A stretch of DNA of 64,000 bases from Nymphalis io. Lineage: Eukaryota > Arthropoda > Insecta > Lepidoptera > Nymphalidae. Shown piece by piece: positions 20,456-30,800 of this stretch (positions within the stretch are counted from its first letter, which is position 1; each line of letters begins with the position of its first letter). The DNA is taken from NCBI RefSeq assembly GCF_905147045.1, contig NC_065911.1, forward strand, positions 1-64,000, given 5' to 3'. Both the position numbers and the translations under genes were made by a program. The notes under the pieces were generated by a model, which saw nothing but the letters and a program-made list of their open reading frames with translations, was not told the origin of the DNA and did no database searches.

Positions 20456-21500
20456 AGAAGAATTTTTCATTGTTAGCAAATGTTTTGTTTTCTATTTTAC
20501 GGGCAGTACACGTCAAATATATCTTAAGTCTACTAGCTGCTGCATTGAGTTTCTGTTTTAAGGTATCTAAGAAGTGTTCTATATGCGTGTTTGTATTTTC
20601 ATATTGTGCGTGTGATTGATATTGTGTCTTTATGAGTTCTACTGCAGCTACTACTTTTCGGTTTCTATTTCCTTTAATAAATTGTGTTAACCTGCCTATA
20701 TTGACTCGCAACTTCATTATTATATTTTCTAATCTTCTTTGCCAGCTAGGTTTTCTGTATGATTTGTTTTGATGGTTGTTTTGTGTTAAGAATGTCATTC
20801 TTGCCCCATTACATTTAGCTGCTGTCCATGCTGCACAGTAAATTATTGTCTGTAGAGTGATAAAATCAGTATCAGTGTTTACAAATTTTGTCAGTATCAT
20901 TGTATCTATGTATTTCATTATTAATGAAAACTTTTTAGAAGTTCTTTGTTTAGGAATGTATGGTCTGCTAGTTGGTTCAGTATCACAAAAATGTTCTAGA
21001 GCATGAACGAATGTGTTCTCTATTTCAGTGTTTACTTCTAAGGTCACATCATGATCGTGGGTGATACTTTCTACGTTTTGTTCATCGATAGGGGTTGATG
21101 TAACGGAATCAGTGCATGTAACTGTAGTGTTTTGCATTTTCCTAGCTTGTGAGTTTGTTTCTGAATTAGATTTGAATGCATCGTAGTGTGTAATATTACT
21201 TTGTTCTGTTGTTTGTAAATGTTCATTATCTGTGTCTTCCGTTAGTGTGTGTGTATAATGTAATTCATCTGCTACTTGTTGTTTAATCAGTGTTAATCTA
21301 TCTTGTTTAATATATTTATTATTTATTATTGCCCTTCGTTGATCCGCTAATCTTTGCTCTGTAATGTGTGTAAACTCTGGGTATAAGTTTATAAACTCTT
21401 CATACAAACGTTTTCTATAAGCGGTCTTATTAGTCTCTAATTGTGTTATTTTGAAATAAATCCTAATAATTGCTTCATTGCATTCATTTGTCCATTTCAT
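20412..21500 (-). pseudogene. R2/R4-like element, second domain and linker (362 codons)
   Basis: Residues 1-80 (starting MKWTNECNEAIIRIYFKI) resemble the domain in the neighbouring upstream ORF: KW, then N..I.R.Y, LE, YP, R.(A/G)DQRRAII and a basic helix. Such Trp-anchored helical domains are usually Myb/SANT-like or MADF-like DNA binders, and R2/R4-group proteins are known to carry a Myb-type domain here; the exact fold is my inference. Residues 80-240 are low-complexity and Thr/Gln-rich; residues 240-362 are basic (RKPSWQRRLENIIMKLRVNIGRL). The ATG overlaps the upstream stop as ATGA at 21497-21500. Confidence 0.6.
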
Positions 21501-21844
21501 ACGTTTAGTCCTGTTAGTGTGTTAAGGGATGTTTTAAGATTTGTGGCGTTTTGTTGTATCTGAGTTTGGATTACTTGCAATTCTGTTTTAACTTCATCGT
21601 AAATCTGATCAATGGTTTCTTGTGATAATAATTTCTTTTGTATAATAGCTCTACGTTGGTCACCAATTCTCTGTCTGCTTACTTCCATATGTGGATATTT
21701 ATCTATAAATTTTATATGTAATGAAGAAAGATATGAATTTGTGTCTGATTCTAAATTTGTAAGATATAGGTAGGTACGTAGGATGAACTTATTCATTTCC
21801 ATACTCCATTTTTTACGTTTTTTTACGCCACTGGTGGTGGGCAC
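21497..21844 (-). CDS. R2/R4-like element N-terminal domain ORF (115 codons)
   Basis: The frame starts MPTTSGVKKRKKW and contains a Trp-anchored helical domain ending in RQRIGDQRRAIIQKK, clearly related to the first 80 residues of the next ORF. It stops in the ATGA overlap, a -1 frame relation. This could be a true two-ORF layout with stop-restart coupling, or a frameshift that split one protein bearing two tandem domains. The left end of the 16.8-kb duplication unit (21563) falls inside this ORF. Confidence 0.6.
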   Translation of the reverse strand: MPTTSGVKKRKKWSMEMNKFILRTYLYLTNLESDTNSYLSSLHIKFIDKYPHMEVSRQRIGDQRRAIIQKKLLSQETIDQIYDEVKTELQVIQTQIQQNATNLKTSLNTLTGLNV

Positions 21845-22262
21845 AGGTTCACTGACAAAATTTATCTCCTAATATATCAATAGTATTGTGAACAGAGAGC
21901 TATAGTAACTATCGATAATATCGACAATATTGACACAAGACGATACTTTCGGAAGTACTGTCGATAATAGTTTTCGAGGTCAAACTATCGATAGTTCTGC
22001 AACACTGTTACCTGGGATTAGGTAAATGAAACTACAATTTATTCGATTACAAGAACAATCACTTCTACACTATATATACTCCGTAGCGAATATCTAGACA
22101 GCGCGATTCAGGAATGTGACATTTCGAATGAGCGCCATCTATCGTTAACGGGGTGTAACATACGCCATCATACAACTGGATAATAGAATAACGGAAGCTT
22201 TTACAAAGATTAATATAATTGAAAAATGAGTATGAAAACTAGATAAAGATGTTTAGACAACT
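21845..22262. promoter_or_regulatory. 5' flank of the R2/R4-like element with clustered TATCGATA-type sites
   Basis: No gene. Within 21908-21985 there are two perfect TATCGATA octamers plus two near matches (atatcgac, gtcgataatag). TATCGATA is the DRE site bound by DREF in Drosophila promoters; its use here is inference. The rest is unassigned and contains gcgccatctatcgtta, a string common in lepidopteran repeats. Confidence 0.25.
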
Positions 22263-22265
22263 TGT

Positions 22266-22508
22266 AGCCGAGATGGCCCAGTGGTAAGAACGCCTGAATC
22301 TTAACCAATGATCGTGAGTTCAAACCCGGACAAGCACCACGGAAATTTTCATGTGCTTAATTTGTGATTATAATTCATCTCTGCTTGACGGTGAAGGAAA
22401 ACATCGTGAGGAAACCTGCATGTGTCTAATTTCACTGAAATTCTGCCACATGTGTATTCCACCAACCCGCCTTTAGCCCAGCAGTGGGACATTCACAGGC
22501 TGTTACGG
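22266..22508 (+). repeat. SINE-1, tRNA-derived, plus orientation
   Basis: The head is tRNA-like, with an A box (tggcccagtgg) and a B box (gagttcaaacccgg) spaced as in an RNA polymerase III promoter. The body is the conserved stretch with gaaggaaaacatcgtgagga, ctgccacatgtgtattccac and cagcagtgggaca. Other copies lie at 35215-35470 (-), 39093-39335 (+), 52015-52270 (-), 57439-57690 (-), 61266-61465 (+) and 63615-63905 (-). Confidence 0.8.
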
Positions 22509-23095
22509 ATACGAACGGTTTAGACAACTGCACGGGACTAATAATGGTACTTGTGTGTGCGTGCAAGCACTGACAGTCTCTATTCTCACACACTCTTAAT
22601 CCTATTGAGAACCGAGATGGTAGTGAATAGAATGTGTAAATCGTTACCAATGATAGCGTGTAAAAACCCAAATTAGCACCACTAAATTGGAACAGCGTAT
22701 TGGAATAAGCTCCTCATCAAAGGGAGAAGGGGGATTAGCCCAGCAGTGGGACACAGACATTTACATAATCCCAGGGTGAAAATTAGAGAGTTCAGGCGCA
22801 AACAATGTCTTTACACGCTTCCAAATCTCACTTCTAGTGTACAACTTACTTTTACTTTTTTTTTCTATTTACTTATTATAAAAAAAATAACACCTCTGCT
22901 GGGCTAAGGCCTCCCCTCCACTTGTGATTTGGAGCTCTAACTTGCAGCTTCAATGCGGGTTGATGGATATACATAGCAATACTTCATTTTTCTACCCATA
23001 AAAGCAGATCTCCTGACAATGTGCCCATTAATTATGCACATCAAAGTGCAGTGGTGTTTGCCCGGGCTTTGCAAGTGGGTGGGGCATTGTTCTTA
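22509..23095 (-). repeat. SINE-derived remnants, several fused pieces
   Basis: No gene. Around 22680-22760 there is a second partial SINE-1 body (aacagcgtattggaataagc, cccagcagtgggaca). At 22895-23090, read on the minus strand, a more divergent relative shows ctgctgggctaaggcctccc at one side and cagtggtgtttgcccgggct at the other. The space between holds gtgtgtgcgtgcaagcac-type sequence without clear identity. Confidence 0.5.
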
Positions 23096-23611
23096 ATTTA
23101 AATAAACGTCAAAATAATCATTAGCGCACCTGAGCATCGAAGCCGAGTATCTCGTGGCTGAGCGAGGACGTCCTACCACTTTTCACTTCGTGCAAATGCC
23201 TGAACATGTTCAGGCGAGCGCTCCCTCTACCGTTATCGAGTTCACCTGTAGAAAAGAGAAACTATTGTATTGCGCACTACAAACAGCTAACATACCATCA
23301 ACCAATGACGTCATTACAATTTTAAGATCAAATTTTATACTGCCATTGTAATTACAACTAAGTTTTTTGACCATAAAATATTTATCTGAGGATAAAATAA
23401 ATGATATTACAATATAATATTAACAAAGTCGGTTTTTGTCCCGACTGAGTAGGTATCGTTTAACTTGTTTAAAAATGTAACAGCATTTTTACCCACAGCT
23501 GGGATAAGGCGTCATCTCCTTATTACGAGTACACACGTATAGGATCTCTACATGATAATCGAATCAAAAACTTCTGGATACGAAGCCTTATAAATATATT
23601 TTTTTATAGAA
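23096..23611. other. Noncoding stretch with an 18-bp perfect palindrome
   Basis: I see no gene. At 23198-23215 the sequence gcctgaacatgttcaggc is a perfect inverted palindrome. The remainder is AT-rich. Confidence 0.4.
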
Positions 23612-23930
23612 TAGGAAACATTGGCATTGCAAGAAATGTTGAAAGCGATGTAAGCGATTACATCGCCAATGCGCCACCAACCTTGATTTTATCAGCGTTA
23701 AAAGTCAAAATTAGCATATTTTTAAAACCTTCGTGATTTAATAAAATATTTCGAACAAGGAAAATGTTTTCCCAATAAAGTGTTTCTTTTGTATCAATTA
23801 ATAACCGTTGTTGAATAGGAAGGCGGACGAGCATATGGGCCACCTGATGGTAAATGGTCACCAACGCCCATAGACATTGGCATTGTAAGAAATGTTAACC
23901 ATCGCTTACATCACCAATAAATTTATTTAA
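23612..23930. repeat. Lepidopteran interspersed repeat, two pieces in opposite orientation
   Basis: The strings acattggcattgcaagaaatg (23609-23638) and gacattggcattgtaagaaat (23875 onward), with gggccacctgatggtaaatg at 23836, mark a common lepidopteran short repeat. A 9-bp hairpin (gcgatgtaa, loop gcga, ttacatcgc) lies at 23645-23666. No coding frame is credible. Confidence 0.5.
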
Positions 23931-23984
23931 TATAAAAGTATTAATTTGGGAATGCGGTCAGTCTTTGGGACTATTACTATATAT

Positions 23985-25090
23985 ACTACCTATATTTTAA
24001 GTAGGATTTCATTACTCCAAGTGCGTCAATACTATCAACAAGCGCCACTACCGCCGCCTTCATTGTCAACAGCGCCACGGCCTCCGCCTCATTATCTTCC
24101 ACTTCTGAGCTACCTTCAGGTACCTTTGACTTTCCCCTAGGTTCATCAGAACCCATGACCAATACAAAAAAAACAATCTTCAACCGCCCCCTACTGAACA
24201 GACAGGGCTCTTAATGATGAACTCCGATTAATTTTTTTGTGAAGGTGAAATTCAGCCAGATCTTGCTAAACGCCTACAACATATAGCTACGACAGGTTTA
24301 CCAAAAGATATCCGTAAGGAGCTCGTAGACAAACATTTACATCTAGTAAACTGTATCTTAATTGAAGCACCCACCCTCAACCCGGAGGTGGTAGCTGCCA
24401 TTCCAGAAGCTGTTCATAAAAGAGGTAAAGGCATTGAGTTCAGACGAAAACAGCGATTTTCCGCAGTGTCATACGTAGCCGAAGCTCTTACATCCCTTAT
24501 GACATCAGAAACAAAAAATACTGACGTTATTCAAACATTGATAGACGCTATTAAGCTTATGTGTGATAGACAGTACACTGATTCAACAATAAGAAGAAGC
24601 TTCATTCTTAATACCTTGAGAAAGGAGCCTAAAAATTAATTGCAAGCGACAAAAATCGACATATTGTTTTTAGCGAAAACCTAGCTGAAACTCTAAAAGC
24701 AACTAAGGCTACCTCAAGATCCGGAGCAGACATGAAACTATCTCCTTCTAAGCAACATACTGTAAAAACTAAACAGTATAAACATTTAAACTAGCGTGTT
24801 CCTCCCCAGAACGACAGGCTGAGAGGCATTCAGAGGACGAAGGAGCCTGCCAACAAGGATCGCCCCGACAAATCAACGAAGCAGTCGTCGCGTCCAGCAC
24901 AGCATCGCAACCGCCATTAGATACGGTAAAAAATGCGGGTAGGCTTTCTTACTTTCGCAGACATTGGTGACTTGACGTGATTGATGACACGTGTGATAGA
25001 ACTATTCTGTCATGGGTAGAAGAATATCAAATACCCTTTTCTCGTCTAGTAAAACAGACAAACCTTCCCATTACAAGAATATTTAGGAGG
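23985..25090 (+). pseudogene. Degenerate DIRS-like (tyrosine-recombinase) retrotransposon gag and start of pol
   Basis: The recognisable core is at 24240-24640: LAKRLQHIATTGLPKDIRKEL, LNPEVVAAIPEAVHKRGKGI, AVSYVAEALTSLM and TIRRSFILNTLRKE. This layout (proline-bounded helices, then NPEV, then RR.(F/L)) is what I associate with gag-like proteins of DIRS elements. Downstream, in another frame, AGRLSYFRRHW and ILSWVEEYQIPFSRLV resemble the opening of DIRS pol. A stop TAA at 24233-24235 is specific to this unit; the second unit reads on. No recombinase domain or inverted termini are visible. Confidence 0.5.
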
Positions 25091-25097
25091 TGGACGT

Positions 25098-25462
25098 TGT
25101 AGCGGTAAAATAAAACTTCTTATTGTAGAACAGTAGAAACGGTGAATATGGTGGAATGCTTTATTAAAAAATGGTACGAGTAATACAAAAAGTGAAGTAA
25201 AAATTAACCAATGAGAATACAAGAAAAATATAAATTGTAAAAATGAAAAATTAATATCAAATGTGCGCGTCTACATTACTTACTTCCGCGATTAATTCCC
25301 CACTATCGACGATGCGCGGCTGATTCTACAAATACTCGTTTTACCGCGGCGTCGCGTTCAGTCAGTTCGAGCGGCGCGTGGAGTGGAGACGTGTTTCGAG
25401 AAGTCAGCTTTATAGGAAGATAATAAATATAAAAACAGCTCTTTTAAGAGCTTGACATTACA
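25098..25462. repeat. Possible solo LTR
   Basis: A 365-bp block starts TGTAGC and ends TTACA, with an initiator-like cagtcagttcgagcggcgcg near 25356 and a candidate polyadenylation hexamer (aataaa) near 25422. No matching second LTR or clear target duplication is seen, so this is tentative. Confidence 0.25.
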
Positions 25463-26396
25463 TCATACTACGTCATTGCATGCTGCTTCTTGTTTCAAAT
25501 AAACAATTCTTTTCAGAGCTATTCGTTGTTTTAAAAGATGACGTCATATTATGAGGCATGCGTGGCGTGTGTATTCTTGTTGCTATGCGTACTGCTACAG
25601 GAGTCCCCCTCAAGTGAAATGTACCGGCAGTTTAACGATGTGGCCTGATTGCGTCTGTGTAGGATTGCGATACGGCTGTGACGTCATGTTGTTTGGTGAA
25701 TGAGTTTTATTCATTGTAGTCCAGTCAAAATAGACAAAAATAAGTCATAACTTAGCCAAAGTCCGCATAGAGCTGAAAATTGGCAGAGACGTTAAATACA
25801 TCATTATAAATAAAATGTCAGAAATCCTCGTGAATTCTACATCTGCAAAAAAAATTTATTCAAGGTCAAACGTACAAAATTAAGGTTTTTTCGATTTTTC
25901 TTGAAAACGGTTAGTTTTATCGTGAAAATAAGTAAGACAAAAGTTGTACATCATACAATTCTCTACAAAAATAGTTCAGTCACTTTTTTTCTTACGACTC
26001 ACCATTCGGTGAGATATCGGGGTTTTAATTATTAGAAAATTCATATTTTACATAATATGCACTAAAATGCAGCCTGTACACGTCATCGGACGTTCAATAT
26101 AAATGAAAATAAGAAACTATTGGTTTTTGGTACACACACAATAAAACTTGTATAAATTGAATGAGTATTTTAAAATAAGACTGTACTGACAGTCCCTAAT
26201 TCCTTTCGTCAGTAACCTTGAGTAACATGTAATAACTACGTCATTGTTCAAGTGTCGCATACCTGCCTATTTTTGAAGGAAGAAAATGAAATAACTCAGT
26301 ATATACTGTTAGTTTGAAAATTCCTTTGCAGTGATCAGACGTGCTTATTGGTAATATTTTCAATTTTAATTTGTGCTGTTAAATAATTTTAACAAA
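25463..26396. other. Unassigned noncoding sequence upstream of the zinc-binding ORF
   Basis: No gene is visible. It includes gatgacgtcat (a CRE-like palindrome) near 25540 and AT-rich sequence with ttttcttgaaaacggttagt. It probably belongs to the same mobile unit as the following ORF, since it leads directly into it without a change of composition, but no terminal repeats were found. Confidence 0.3.
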
Positions 26397-27077
26397 ATGT
26401 CAGAAGTTTGTTTCATTTGTGATAAGCCTTTGAGAGAAAGTAAAGTTGTTGTTGTCGATCGTGGAATAAAGACTTTGATTGATGCAAGTGTTGAAAGAAA
26501 TGATAAGTTTTTTGAATACTTGAAACACGAGCAATCTGTGAAAGTCCACGTGCAGTGTCGTAAAATGTACACTCGAAAGAGTAGTATTATTGCAACTAAA
26601 AGACAGTGCGAGACCGAACAACGTAGTACATCCATGATAAGTCCACCTCATACTAGAGCACGAGTAAGTGAACCGATTTTAACTTTAGAAGATATTGTTT
26701 ATTTTGCGGCGATAAAGCAAGTAAAGAAGCTGAAAAGAAGAAAGCGCAGGAATGTTCGTCGTAAAATATATAATGTATCTACACTTGAATTTAAATATTC
26801 CATTTTAACGGTAGCTCGGACTCGTTCTGATGATGTAGCAAAAGCTGTTATTGCCCTCATTGGGTATGAATTTGACTTAGTTGCTGCTGAAGCTAAGTAC
26901 TACAATAACTGTTTTAATATCTTTCTGAGGCCTACTACGGGATATAAAGTCGGTCGTCCTGAAGATTATTCAGTGAACTTGGCGATGGAGGAAATATTTC
27001 AATACATTGAAAATAATGATGATTGTCAATTTTCATTGCAAGAATTAAGACATTGGCAAAAATCCAACTATAGATAA
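26397..27077 (+). pseudogene. Zinc-binding N-terminal protein of an unrecognised repeat family, cut off by the BEL element
   Basis: The ATG at 26397 sits in a good context (acaaaatgt). The N-terminus has a C-x2-C pair (CFICDKPL) and an H-x2-C pair about 45 residues later (HVQCRKMYTRKS), suggesting one zinc site. A basic segment (KKLKRRKRRNVRRKIY) follows, then a helical region (DDVAKAVIALIGYEFDLVAAEAKYYNNCF). It ends at TAA 27075-27077, but the next frame continues plausibly (KTMKRRLKYGDKIII) to the LTR at 27156, so it is frameshifted and then truncated. Proteins of this style occur in insect repeat families, perhaps DNA transposons; I do not recognise the family and name no function. Confidence 0.5.
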
Positions 27078-27155
27078 TAAAACAATGAAAAGAAGATTAA
27101 AGTATGGTGATAAAATTATTATAACTGAGAAAAAAGGGAGCTTAACAATTATCTG

Positions 27156-27291
27156 TGTTGACGCCCGTTAATATAAAAAGTTGTGGGTAGATTGGGTTTT
27201 TACGCGGGTCACCATATCGTAGTGACGATGTATTTTTTGTTTTTTTTTTGTCTGCAATAAACCGTTGTACGAAACACATGAGTTTTATTCA
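27156..27291 (+). repeat. BEL 5' LTR
   Basis: 136 bp, about 96-97 percent similar by eye to the 3' LTR; unusually short for the family. It contains a late aataaa (polyadenylation-type) hexamer. Confidence 0.85.
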
Positions 27292-27887
27292 TGGTCCTTC
27301 GAGCCGGATAAATAACAAATTAGTTGAAAATAAATTAATCAAATAATGAAAAAATGAAGAGAATATAAAGGAAATAACATACAGATATAAGCAAAACGGA
27401 TATTAATACGTGAGTAGTTCCTGTGTGACCAACCAAAAGTTGTTCAGGAGCCAAGACCTGACAAAGTTGAAATAGAAACAAAGTCAAGACTGCTGAGGCC
27501 GGGTCGCTGGTGCTGCTTGCTGTATGCCAGGTGCTGGGTGTCCGAAGCTGGGTGCCGGGTGTCGGGTGCCGGGTGTCGGGTGCCGGGTGCCGTTAGTCGT
27601 CATTGAAAACCAAGCTTTGCTAGTTCAAGAAGCTACTGCTGGCTGCGAGCATTTCCAGATGAGGAAAGTTTATAAACCGAGGTACTGAGTTTATTTATAT
27701 AAAAGTGAACGTGAAGTAACGTGGAAAATAAATGATAATTTGAACTTTATAAAAAATCGTAACGGTTTTATAAAAACATTCAGTGAACTAAGTTATAAGT
27801 TAATCAACAATTATTTAGTATAATAATTTATTTGAATAGTACAATTTAATAATTAATTGGAAAATTTAATTATTATACACAATAAAT

Positions 27888-30800
27888 ATGGAAAAATTTA
27901 TTAAGTACCAAGAAGATCATCGGGGTCAAATACAAAGAAATTTGGCAAACTTTAAAAAGTCACCAAAGTCTAGAATTACGCAATCCTATATAGAAACTAG
28001 ACTTGAAATATTAAATGATATTTGGAGTGAGGTTAAGGTCACTCATAAGCAAATAATTGACATAGCTACCCAGGAATCTAAGTTTAATTGTGATTATTTT
28101 AGTATGAATATGTATGAGTTAATTGAAGAAGAGTATACTGCATATAAATGTGAACTTAAAGATTATTTATTAAAAGTTAAAAGTGTTAACTTATCAGAAA
28201 AATCGGAATCATCGACTATAGCTAAAAATGGCAGTTATCCTATTCCTATAAAATTACCGGATATTAAACTACCCGTTTTTTCTGGTAAGTACACGGAATG
28301 GCCGACGTTTAGGGATTTATTTGTATCAGTTATTCATAATAATAAGCAATTAGATAATGTTCAAAAATTGCATTATTTAAAAACTAATTTATCGGGAGAA
28401 GCCGAACAGCTGTTACGACATATTTCTATTACTGATACTAATTATATTACGTGTTGGTCACAATTACAAGAGCGATATAATAATAAAAGATTCTTAGCTA
28501 ATTGTATTTTTAAACGTTTATTTTCGCAAAATAATTTAACCATGCAATCGGCCAATGGTATAAAGAACCTTTTAGACACAACGAAAGATAGTTTAAATGC
28601 ATTGTCTAATATTGGTATCTGTACCGATTCATGGGATGTGTTACTTATTTATTTAGTTTGTCAAAAGTTAGATTGTGATACCCGCAAACAATGGGAAATA
28701 AAATCAAATGAGTTAACCGATGATTTACCTACCTTTTCTCAATTCGAAGAATTTTTAATAAGTCGTTTTAGAGCATTGGAATTCTTGGAACCTACTACAA
28801 GTAGATTTAAATCAAATAATTATAATCAACCTAAGGCACATCACGTCTCTTCTGCTTCATCTACCGTATGTCCGTTTTGCTCGGAAAATCATAAAATGTT
28901 TCAATGTAAAAAATTTCATCATGCTGATTATAAGACCCGTATAGATTTTGTGCAAAAGCAAAAGCTTTGTTTTAATTGTTTTGGGTCTAACCATAGTGTA
29001 AAATCTTGTTTCTTACGTACCTCATGTCGGATCTGTAACCGTAAACACCATACACTACTTCATCCTCAAAAACCAAATCGATCGATCGCGTCTGCGGTAC
29101 CTGTTAACCATGCTGTTGAGTCAATTCATTTTAGTGATGATCAACCGCAGACTGATCAACCATTGAATATGGTTACTAATTGTTATTCTAGCAAGGATAA
29201 ATATACTCAGGTATTATTAGCTACTGCATTAGTCAGGGTCCAAACTAAAAATGGAAGCTACCAACTGCTGAGAGCTTTGCTCGACCAGGGGTCACAGGCC
29301 TCATTTATAACAGAATCAGCAGTACAGTTACTTGGAGTCAAGAAAACTTTTGTAAAGAGTTCGGTGTGTGGATTGGGTGGTAATGTTAGTGTGTTGACCT
29401 CAAAGGCTGTAGTCAATATAGCTATATCATCAATCCATGACACTGAAACTGTAATTGAATTGGGTGCTCATGTTTTGAGCAGATTAACATCGTTTTTACA
29501 AATCAAACCAATAGTCATGAATAACTGGCCTGAACTTAAAAAGTTGAAGTTTGCAGATCCAAATTACCACACTCCTGGTAAAATCGATATTTTATTGGGG
29601 AGTGATGTCTATGGAAAAATAATAGAGGAAGGTCTCCTTCGTAGCCCTTATGGCACCACCATAGCACAGAAGACTAATTTGGGTTGGGTACTGTCAGGTC
29701 AAGTTATTTCACCTACCACTCACAGTATATTTGTGAATTTACATACACAAATGAGCGATGATGAACTTCTCAAGAAGTTTTGGGAACTAGAAGCAGAACC
29801 TACCGATAAAATAAATCAACGCTTAACACCAGAGGAACAAAAATGTGAAGATTTGTTTGCGACCACAACAAAAAGAGACTGTAAAGGACGATATATAGTA
29901 AGATTGCCTTTTACAAAAGAAACCCCAGCATCAAAATATGGAAATTTAAGAGAAATAGCTGTGCGCAGGTTTTATGGACAAGAAAAAGGATTAATCAGAA
30001 ATAGAGATTTGAAAAAACAATATGATGACACTATTGAAGAATACTTGCAATTAGGTCATATGGAACAAATCAAATTTAATAAAAATACAGAAGCTGTTTA
30101 CTTGCCACATCATGCAGTGATTCGTGAAGATAAGGCTACAACAAAAGTGAGAGTAGTCTTTGATGCATCATGTAAGGGTGAGAATGGCATTTCTCTTAAT
30201 GACGATCTCATGATAGGACCACGTCTACAACCAGATCTACGACATTTAATTATGAAATTTCGCCTAGGTCCAATTTGCCTTGTCGCGGATATTGTGAAGA
30301 TGTACAGAATGGTTAAAGTAGCTCAACAGGATGTGGACTATCAAAGACTCGTTTGGCACAGAAATCCAGAGGATGACTTAAAAGATTACAGACTTCTTCG
30401 CGTTACCTTTGGCACATCCGCAGCTCCCTATCTAGCAGTCAAAACATTACAGCAATTGGCTTTGGATGAAGGTACACAATTTCCTTTTGCTGCTAAAAGA
30501 GTTTTGGAGGATTTTTACGTCGATGACCTTATGACCACTTGTGACACGTCTAATGAAGCAATATTTCTGTACAAGGAATTAAATAATTTGATGATGAGAG
30601 GCGGCTTTAAGCTACAAAAATGGTCAAGTAATAGCAAATTAGTTATGAAAATTTTGAGCAAAAATGAAAAAAGGAAAGAATCTATGGAAATGATAACCGA
30701 CCATATAACAAAGGTTTTAGGGCTGACTTGGAATAGATCAACAGATAAATTCGTATATTCAGTACATCTAGAAGAACAAATTATTCCAGTTACTAAACGA

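Larger units (their letters stand above)
11915..21844 (-). mobile_element. R2/R4-like LINE with restriction-like endonuclease, 3' truncated and split by an RTE insertion
   Basis: Four minus-strand pieces line up as one element read from 21844 down to 11915: an N-terminal domain ORF, a second ORF with a related domain, the reverse transcriptase, and a C-terminal zinc-knuckle plus restriction-like endonuclease. The piece between 20178 and 14031 is a later RTE insertion with a 13-bp target duplication, and the protein reads on across it (YKKFSSIHSYIH then LLPKYITHGITYLVPKD). The 3' end was lost where LINE-A copy 2 joins. Several frameshifts show it is dead. The class rests on the C-terminal endonuclease pattern and the absence of an APE domain. 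Confidence 0.75.

Noticed and set aside
22266..22345. tRNA-like sequence with A and B boxes
   Set aside because: It is the head of a SINE: the sequence continues into the SINE-1 body and recurs, and it does not fold into a complete tRNA with an acceptor stem.
24388..24639. Short ORF as an independent gene
   Set aside because: It is the later part of the DIRS-like gag frame, opened at an internal Met after the unit-1 stop.
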